12,407 nt of DNA from Paludibacteraceae bacterium. GTDB lineage: Bacteria; Bacteroidota; Bacteroidia; Bacteroidales; Paludibacteraceae. Each line of letters begins with the position of its first letter. Position 1 is the stretch's first letter. Under the pieces are notes generated by a model that was not told the origin of the DNA, ran no database searches, and was given only the letters and a program-made list of their open reading frames with translations. The DNA lies in NCBI GenBank assembly GCA_018055865.1, contig JAGPGR010000026.1:1-12407 (forward strand). Reading direction: 5' to 3'. The position numbers and the translations under genes are program-made. This document shows positions 6,873-12,407 of this stretch, piece by piece.

Positions 6873-9677
6873 ATGCCTAAACAAGGAAATATAATTATAA
6901 AGGGAGCACGGGTTCACAACCTGAAAAATATCGACCTGGAAATACCACGCAATAACCTGGTGGTAATTACCGGGTTATCAGGTTCCGGAAAATCATCTCT
7001 GGCTTTCGACACACTTTACGCCGAAGGCCAAAGACGCTATGTGGAAAGTCTTTCATCGTATGCCAGGCAATTTCTGGGCAGAATGGCAAAGCCTGAAGTG
7101 GATTTTATCAAAGGAATTCCGCCGGCAATAGCCATTGAGCAAAAAGTAAATTCTCGAAATCCACGCTCTACCGTGGGCACTTCCACCGAAATTTACGATT
7201 ACATCAAGCTGCTCTATGCCCGCATTGGTAAAACGTTTTCACCCGTTTCGGGCGAGGAGGTGAAAAAACATGAAACGGAAGATGTAGTTCAGGCAGTACT
7301 GGGCTATCCGGATGATACAAAACTGATGGTGCTTGCACCGGTTAAACACATAAAAGGGATTTCTGCCGAAGAGAGACTGAGCTTGTTTTTGCAGAATGGT
7401 TACAGCCGTATGACGTTAGATGGTGAAGTATTTCAGATAAGCGAACTGCTAAAAGATCCTGCAAGGCTGCAAAGTAGAAAAAATATCTGTTTACTGATTG
7501 ACCGATTGTCTGTTGACCGCACACTCGCAGGTATTAGCCGCCTGACGGATTCGGTCGAAACCGCATTTCTGGAAGGAAAAGATGTTTGTGCAGTACAGCT
7601 ATTCACCGGCAACGAAACAAGAGTATTGCATTTTTCCAAGGCTTTCGAAGCTGACGGAATGAACTTCGAATTGCCAAATGAACACATGTTCAGTTTCAAT
7701 AATCCGCTCGGAGCATGCCCCATCTGCGAAGGATTCGGTAAAGTTATAGGCATTGACGAGGATCTGGTAATTCCCAATAAATCACTTTCGGTGTACGAGG
7801 ATGCTATCGTTTGCTGGCGTGGCGAAGTGATGAGCGAGTGGAAAAAAATACTGATACACCATGCCGATCAGTTTGATTTCCCCATTCACAAACCATTTAT
7901 CGAACTAAGTGATGAGCAACGCGAACTGCTCTGGACCGGCAATTCGTATTTCGAAGGACTGAATGCGTTTTTCAAAATGCTGGAAGACAATCAGTATAAA
8001 ATTCAATATCGGGTTATGCTGGCTCGTTTTCGTGGAAAAACCGTATGCCCTGATTGCAAGGGTACCCGTCTGAAAAAAGAGGCAAATTATGTGAAAGTGG
8101 GTGGAAAATCCATTACAGAATTAGTTCAAATGCCCGTTTCGAAGTTGAATGATTTCTTTGAAAATATAGATTTGGACGAACATGATGCGCTGGCCGCCAA
8201 AAGATTGTTGATTGAAATCAAAAACAGAGTAAAATTCTTACTCAATGTCGGATTGAACTATCTCACACTCAACCGGCTTTCCAATTCACTTTCCGGGGGC
8301 GAAAGTCAGCGAATCAATCTGGCCACTTCACTCGGAAGCAGTCTGGTAGGTTCGCTTTACATTTTGGATGAGCCTTCTATCGGCCTTCATTCACGCGATA
8401 CTCACCTGCTTATCGGAGTTTTACACCAGTTGCGTGATTTAGGCAATACAGTGGTAGTGGTAGAGCACGACGAGGAAATAATGCGTGCCGCCGATTACAT
8501 CATAGATATTGGACCCGGTGCCGGACGCGCCGGCGGAAATGTGGTATGGCAGGGGATGCCCCCTAAATACCCCAATGGAGACTTTTTGCCTGTTACCGAT
8601 TCTTTCACTCTAAAGTATTTATTAAAACAGGAAAAAATTGAACTTCCGCTTCATCGGCGCAAATGGAACAATTACATCGAAGTGCTTGGCGTACGTGAAA
8701 ACAACCTGAAAGGAATCAGCGTAAAGTTCCCCTTATCTGTGATGACCGTAGTGACAGGAGTGAGCGGATCCGGAAAATCTTCGCTGGTGAAAAATGTACT
8801 TTATTCGGCTTTGAAAAAATATTATGGCGGTGTGGCCGATAAAACCGGCCAGTTTGGCTCTTTACGCGGCAGTATGCATTTGGCCAAAGATATCGAATTT
8901 GTGGATCAAAACCCCATTGGACGTTCTACGCGCTCCAATCCGGTGACCTACATCAAAGCTTACGACGAAATCCGGAAGATTTTTTCGGATCAACAGCTCT
9001 CAAAACAAATGGGCTACTCAGCTTCACATTTCTCATTCAATACACCTGGAGGACGTTGCGAGGAGTGCCAGGGCGAAGGAACGGTAACAGTAGAAATGCA
9101 ATTCATGGCCGATTTGGTGCTGGAGTGTGAACATTGTCACGGCAAGCGATTCAAATCGGACATTCTTGAAGTGAATTACCGGGATAAAAATATTTTCGAA
9201 GTACTCGATATGACTGTAAATCAGGCAGTCGAATTTTTCTCGGAGGGAACCGGAAATACCGAAAAACGAATTATCAGAAGACTGAAACCGTTACAGGAAG
9301 TAGGAATCGGGTATGTGAAACTCGGACAATCATCAAGCACCCTTTCGGGCGGCGAAAGTCAGCGTGTAAAATTAGCATCATTCTTAGCCAACGAAAAACC
9401 GGAGCCAACTATTTTTGTATTCGACGAACCGACTACTGGTCTGCATTTTCACGATATAAAAACCCTCTTGACTGCTCTTAATGCTTTGATTTCGAAGGGA
9501 CATTCGGTCATTATCATCGAGCATAATCTGGAAGTGATCAAATGTGCCGATCACATTATTGATATCGGACCCGAAGGTGGTGAAAAAGGGGGAAATATCG
9601 TATTTGAAGGAACTCCGGAGGAATTGGTAAATTGCGATTGTTCCTACACCGGGAAATTTCTGAAAGGAAAAATTTAA
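6873..9677 (+). CDS. uvrA: UvrABC excinuclease subunit A
   Basis: UvrA is the damage-sensing ATPase of nucleotide excision repair; it dimerises, scans DNA and loads UvrB. The 934-residue product has both ABC modules. Module one has Walker [10 protein letters not shown] (34-42), signature LSGGESQR (473-480) and Walker B LYILDEP (495-501). Module two has GVSGSGKSS (629-637), LSGGESQR (824-831) and FVFDEP (848-853). The UvrB-binding region falls at about 130-245. The C-terminal zinc module is complete (C729, C732, C752, C755). In the N-terminal half CPIC (282-285) and CPDC (392-395) are present, but the upstream CxxC of the E. coli zinc finger (C253/C256) is absent; the aligned segment reads FEADGMNF. 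The ATG at 6873 is chosen because the promoter lies between it and an upstream TTG, and [20 protein letters not shown] is the normal N-terminus. It is transcribed divergently from the TerC-family gene. No LexA-type box was recognised. Confidence 0.97.
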   Translation: MPKQGNIIIKGARVHNLKNIDLEIPRNNLVVITGLSGSGKSSLAFDTLYAEGQRRYVESLSSYARQFLGRMAKPEVDFIKGIPPAIAIEQKVNSRNPRSTVGTSTEIYDYIKLLYARIGKTFSPVSGEEVKKHETEDVVQAVLGYPDDTKLMVLAPVKHIKGISAEERLSLFLQNGYSRMTLDGEVFQISELLKDPARLQSRKNICLLIDRLSVDRTLAGISRLTDSVETAFLEGKDVCAVQLFTGNETRVLHFSKAFEADGMNFELPNEHMFSFNNPLGACPICEGFGKVIGIDEDLVIPNKSLSVYEDAIVCWRGEVMSEWKKILIHHADQFDFPIHKPFIELSDEQRELLWTGNSYFEGLNAFFKMLEDNQYKIQYRVMLARFRGKTVCPDCKGTRLKKEANYVKVGGKSITELVQMPVSKLNDFFENIDLDEHDALAAKRLLIEIKNRVKFLLNVGLNYLTLNRLSNSLSGGESQRINLATSLGSSLVGSLYILDEPSIGLHSRDTHLLIGVLHQLRDLGNTVVVVEHDEEIMRAADYIIDIGPGAGRAGGNVVWQGMPPKYPNGDFLPVTDSFTLKYLLKQEKIELPLHRRKWNNYIEVLGVRENNLKGISVKFPLSVMTVVTGVSGSGKSSLVKNVLYSALKKYYGGVADKTGQFGSLRGSMHLAKDIEFVDQNPIGRSTRSNPVTYIKAYDEIRKIFSDQQLSKQMGYSASHFSFNTPGGRCEECQGEGTVTVEMQFMADLVLECEHCHGKRFKSDILEVNYRDKNIFEVLDMTVNQAVEFFSEGTGNTEKRIIRRLKPLQEVGIGYVKLGQSSSTLSGGESQRVKLASFLANEKPEPTIFVFDEPTTGLHFHDIKTLLTALNALISKGHSVIIIEHNLEVIKCADHIIDIGPEGGEKGGNIVFEGTPEELVNCDCSYTGKFLKGKI

Positions 9678-9694
9678 TCCGTTTTATTTTTTTT
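9650..9694 (+). terminator. Possible uvrA terminator overlapping the stop codon
   Basis: CGGGAAATTT (9650-9659) can pair with AAATTTAATCCG (9670-9681), with a small internal bulge. It is followed by TTTTATTTTTTTT (9682-9694). The T-tract is strong but the stem is AT-rich and overlaps the end of uvrA, so the call is tentative. Confidence 0.38.
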
Positions 9695-9721
9695 CAAAGA
9701 ATGGACGTGTGTTGACTGCAG

Positions 9722-9765
9722 AACATCGAAATGTCAGGCTGTTCCACGCTATTCATATCGATGTT
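9722..9765. repeat. Imperfect inverted repeat downstream of uvrA
   Basis: AACATCGA (9722-9729) is complementary to TCGATGTT (9758-9765). After one A/A mismatch, ATG (9731-9733) pairs with CAT (9754-9756). This leaves a 20-base loop. No T-run follows directly on the plus strand, so it is not a classical terminator. It lies about 100 bases upstream of the ppdK -7 box and could be an operator, an RNA hairpin protecting the uvrA 3' end, or chance. Confidence 0.4.
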
Positions 9766-9867
9766 AAGTTTAATAGCCGCAATACCAAGCAATTCTAAAT
9801 AAAAAACAAAAAAGCAGATAACTAAAATATTTTATTTTCTAAATTTTATAATGTTAAATAAAAAATT

Positions 9868-9875
9868 TATCTTTG
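9868..9875 (+). promoter_or_regulatory. Probable ppdK promoter, -7 box
   Basis: TATCTTTG is an exact match to TAnnTTTG and is the last such motif before ppdK on the plus strand. No TTG/TTTG was found at the expected -33 position, where the sequence is AT-only. The implied leader before the ATG at 9979 is about 95-100 bases, longer than for the other genes here. Confidence 0.48.
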
Positions 9876-9930
9876 TAAAATCTTAATAAACAATTAATCC
9901 TATGATAATTACGGCCAAATAGGCTGAGAC

Positions 9931-9958
9931 ATAAATTTTCATAAAAACAAAAATTTAT
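9931..9958. repeat. AT-only inverted repeat in the ppdK leader
   Basis: ATAAATTTT (9931-9939) is perfectly complementary to AAAATTTAT (9950-9958) around a 10-base loop. It ends 20 bases before the ppdK ATG. With no G or C in the stem it is weak, and such repeats are common by chance in AT-rich DNA. Confidence 0.25.
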
Positions 9959-9978
9959 TTTAAACAAAAAATACATGT

Positions 9979-12407
9979 ATGAGTAACGTAAAAAGAGTCT
10001 ATACCTTTGGTAACGGAAAAGCTGAAGGTAAAGCAGATATGAAAAATCTGCTCGGGGGCAAAGGTGCAAACCTTGCTGAAATGAATTTGATTGGGGTGCC
10101 GGTTCCTCCCGGATTTACCATTACAACAGATGTTTGTACTGAATACTTCGAATTGGGAAAAGAGAATGTGGTAGAATTGCTCAAACCTGAAGTTGAAAGA
10201 GCTATTGCCGGAGTTGAAGAACTTATGAACTCCAAATTCGGTGATGTAGAAAATCCGCTGCTAGTATCCGTTCGTTCGGGTGCTCGCGCTTCAATGCCCG
10301 GTATGATGGACACAATTCTGAACCTCGGACTGAATGATAGCGTGGTGGAAGGAATGACCCGAAAAACCGGCAATCCGCGCTTTGTTTGGGATTCGTATCG
10401 TCGCTTTGTGCAAATGTACGGTGATGTTGTGCTCGGCATGAAACCTGAAAACAAAAATGACCACGATCCCTTCGAACTGATAATCGAAGAAATTAAAGAA
10501 GAAAAAGGCGTTGACTTAGATACCGAACTCTCAGTTGACGATCTGAAAGAAATGGTTGCCCGGTTTAAGGCTGCCGTAAAAAATCAAACCGGACATGATT
10601 TCCCTGAATCTGCTTACGAACAACTTTGGGGTGCTATTTGCTCCGTATTCGACTCATGGATGAACGACCGCGCCATTCTTTACCGCAAAATGGAAGGAAT
10701 ACCAGCAGAATGGGGCACTGCAGTGAATGTGCAGGCCATGGTTTTCGGTAATATGGGCGATACTTCGGCCACCGGAGTATGCTTCTCACGCGATGCCGCC
10801 ACCGGCGAAGATCAATTCATCGGTGAATACCTCATTAATGCACAGGGCGAAGATGTGGTAGCCGGAATCCGTACACCGCAGCAAATTACCAAACTCGGCT
10901 CACAACGTTGGGCTGAACTTGCCGGTGTTACTGAAGAAGATCGCTTAGCCAACTATCCTTCCATGGAAGAAGCTATGCCCGAAATCTACATAGAGCTGGA
11001 TGCCATTCAGACAAAGCTGGAAAATCACTACAAAGATATGCAGGATATGGAATTTACCGTTCAGGAAGGTAAACTCTGGTTTCTCCAAACCCGTAACGGA
11101 AAACGTACCGGTTCAGCCATGGTTAAAATAGCCATGGACATGCTGAAACAAGGTATGATTGATGAGAAAACAGCTTTGTTGCGTGTCGATCCTATTCGTT
11201 TGGACGAATTGCTTCACCCGGTTTTTGATAAAAGTGCACTGAATTCGGCCAAAGTCGTAGCCAAAGGATTGGCAGCATCTCCGGGTGCAGCTACAGGTCG
11301 TGTTGTTTTCAATGCCGATGACGCTGCCGAATGGGCTGCCCGTAAGGAAAAAGTAATCATGGTACGTGTGGAAACTTCGCCCGAAGACTTAGCCGGTATG
11401 GCTGCTGCAGAAGGCATCCTGACTGCACGTGGTGGTATGACCTCGCACGCGGCAGTGGTAGCACGCGGTATGGGTAAATGCTGTGTTTCGGGAGCCGGAA
11501 CGCTGAAAATCGACTACGTGAACAAACAAATGATTGTTGACGAACTTGTAATAAAAGAAGGCGATTATATTTCTCTCAACGGATCTACAGGCGATATTTA
11601 TCTCGGTCAGGTACAAACGAAAGAAGCCGAGCTTGATGCCGATTTTGCCGAATTGATGGAAATATCCGAAAAATATACCCGTATGAGTGTACGTACCAAT
11701 GCTGATACTCCCGAAGATGCACAGCGAGCACGTGGCTTTGGAGCTAAAGGAATCGGTCTTTGCCGTACCGAGCACATGTTTTTCGAAGGTGCACGTATCA
11801 AAGCTATGCGCGAAATGATTCTATCATCAACAGTTGAAGGTCGCAAAAGAGCGCTTGATAAATTACTGCCTTTCCAGCGTACCGACTTCGAAGGTATTTT
11901 TGAAGCCATGGCAGGTTTTGGTGTAACAATCCGTCTGCTCGACCCGCCTTTGCACGAGTTTGTGCCACATCAGCAGGAAATGCAAAAAGTACTGGCCGAA
12001 GAAATGGGCATTAGTATCGAAGCCGTTAAGCAGAAAGTAAACGATCTCGAAGAATTTAACCCTATGCTCGGTCATCGCGGATGTCGTTTGGGAATCACTT
12101 ATCCTGAAATTACCGAAATGCAGGCACGCGCCATTATCGAAGCTGCTCTCAACCTGAAAGCAAAAGGTGTGGATGCACGTCCCGAAATCATGGTTCCGCT
12201 CGTGGGTACTGTTGCTGAATTGAAAAATCAGGCTGATCTTATCAGAGCTACTGCCGAGAAGGTGTTTGCAGAAAAAGGTGACCGTATTGAATATCAAATC
12301 GGTACAATGATTGAAATTCCGCGTGCAGCACTTACTGCCGATCACATTGCCGAAGAAGCTGAATTTTTCTCGTTTGGTACCAATGACTTAACACAGATGA
12401 CACTTGG
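9979..12407 (+). CDS. ppdK: Pyruvate, phosphate dikinase, C-terminus cut by window edge
   Basis: PPDK reversibly converts pyruvate, ATP and Pi to PEP, AMP and PPi, and in anaerobes may run in either the glycolytic or gluconeogenic direction. The 809 residues seen cover most of an enzyme of about 900. The nucleotide-binding domain has K22 before LLGGKGANLAEM, VRSGARASMPG at 98-108, and D356, E358, Q370 and R372. The swivelling domain carries GGMTSHAAVVARG with catalytic H490; T488 is in the position phosphorylated by the PPDK regulatory protein in other organisms. The PEP/pyruvate domain has R596 (CRTEH), R652 (IRLLDPPLHEF), E779 (IEIPRA) and N802-D803 (GTND). These line up with Clostridium symbiosum K22, H455, R561, R617, E745 and N768-D769. 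The catalytic cysteine near the C-terminus lies beyond the window. An ATG at 9975 is out of frame and stops at once. It follows uvrA on the same strand but has its own promoter. Confidence 0.97.
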   Translation, partial: MSNVKRVYTFGNGKAEGKADMKNLLGGKGANLAEMNLIGVPVPPGFTITTDVCTEYFELGKENVVELLKPEVERAIAGVEELMNSKFGDVENPLLVSVRSGARASMPGMMDTILNLGLNDSVVEGMTRKTGNPRFVWDSYRRFVQMYGDVVLGMKPENKNDHDPFELIIEEIKEEKGVDLDTELSVDDLKEMVARFKAAVKNQTGHDFPESAYEQLWGAICSVFDSWMNDRAILYRKMEGIPAEWGTAVNVQAMVFGNMGDTSATGVCFSRDAATGEDQFIGEYLINAQGEDVVAGIRTPQQITKLGSQRWAELAGVTEEDRLANYPSMEEAMPEIYIELDAIQTKLENHYKDMQDMEFTVQEGKLWFLQTRNGKRTGSAMVKIAMDMLKQGMIDEKTALLRVDPIRLDELLHPVFDKSALNSAKVVAKGLAASPGAATGRVVFNADDAAEWAARKEKVIMVRVETSPEDLAGMAAAEGILTARGGMTSHAAVVARGMGKCCVSGAGTLKIDYVNKQMIVDELVIKEGDYISLNGSTGDIYLGQVQTKEAELDADFAELMEISEKYTRMSVRTNADTPEDAQRARGFGAKGIGLCRTEHMFFEGARIKAMREMILSSTVEGRKRALDKLLPFQRTDFEGIFEAMAGFGVTIRLLDPPLHEFVPHQQEMQKVLAEEMGISIEAVKQKVNDLEEFNPMLGHRGCRLGITYPEITEMQARAIIEAALNLKAKGVDARPEIMVPLVGTVAELKNQADLIRATAEKVFAEKGDRIEYQIGTMIEIPRAALTADHIAEEAEFFSFGTNDLTQMTL

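Larger units (their letters stand above)
9678..9978. other. Gene-free region between uvrA and ppdK
   Basis: These 301 bases hold no convincing open frame on either strand. They contain the T-tract after uvrA, an imperfect 12-bp inverted repeat (9722-9765), an AT-rich stretch, a -7 promoter box (9868-9875), and a leader of about 100 bases with an AT-only inverted repeat (9931-9958). No tRNA-like or known riboswitch-like structure was recognised by eye. Confidence 0.6.

Noticed and set aside
9854..10069. 71-codon minus-strand frame across the ppdK start
   Set aside because: It overlaps the ppdK promoter and coding start in antisense and resembles no known protein.
11214..12345. Several minus-strand open frames of 67 to 160 codons
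   Set aside because: All are antisense to ppdK, whose frame is unbroken and carries the catalytic motifs.

Overview
The window looks like chromosomal DNA of a Bacteroidota bacterium, probably order Bacteroidales. Protein sequences such as LepA, UvrA and pyruvate phosphate dikinase (PPDK) have the look of that phylum. Start codons have no Shine-Dalgarno sequence. Matches to the Bacteroidota -7 promoter motif TAnnTTTG sit just upstream of lepA, the TerC-family gene, uvrA and ppdK. No mobile element, tRNA, rRNA or CRISPR array is visible. Species cannot be named from this sequence.

Layout. Positions 1-6621 hold six genes, all on the minus strand. Read in the direction of transcription they are a TerC-family membrane protein (6621-5569), a DUF368/PopT-type undecaprenyl-phosphate transporter (5523-4597), the beta subunit of a sodium-pumping decarboxylase (4464-3313), its small OadG-like partner (3299-3102) and a 13-bp hairpin terminator (3073-3042). 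These are followed by lepA/EF4 with its own promoter (2852-1065) and nhaD, a Na+/H+ antiporter cut by the window edge (913-1). A divergent promoter region (about 6622-6872) then leads to two plus-strand genes: uvrA (6873-9677) and, after a 301-base gap, ppdK (9979 to beyond 12407, cut by the window edge).

How the genes may work together. uvrA (excision repair), lepA (translation) and ppdK (PEP/pyruvate interconversion) are housekeeping genes. The minus-strand membrane genes share a theme of sodium, proton and envelope homeostasis: a Na+-pumping decarboxylase core, a Na+/H+ antiporter, a lipid-carrier recycling transporter reported to matter at alkaline pH, and a TerC/Alx-type protein from a family linked to metal export and alkaline response. 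The decarboxylase beta/gamma pair stands without carboxyltransferase or biotin-carrier genes in the window, which is the most notable gap. I see no clearly new system here. The best leads are that functional grouping, the orphan decarboxylase pair, and the UvrA that lacks one cysteine pair.
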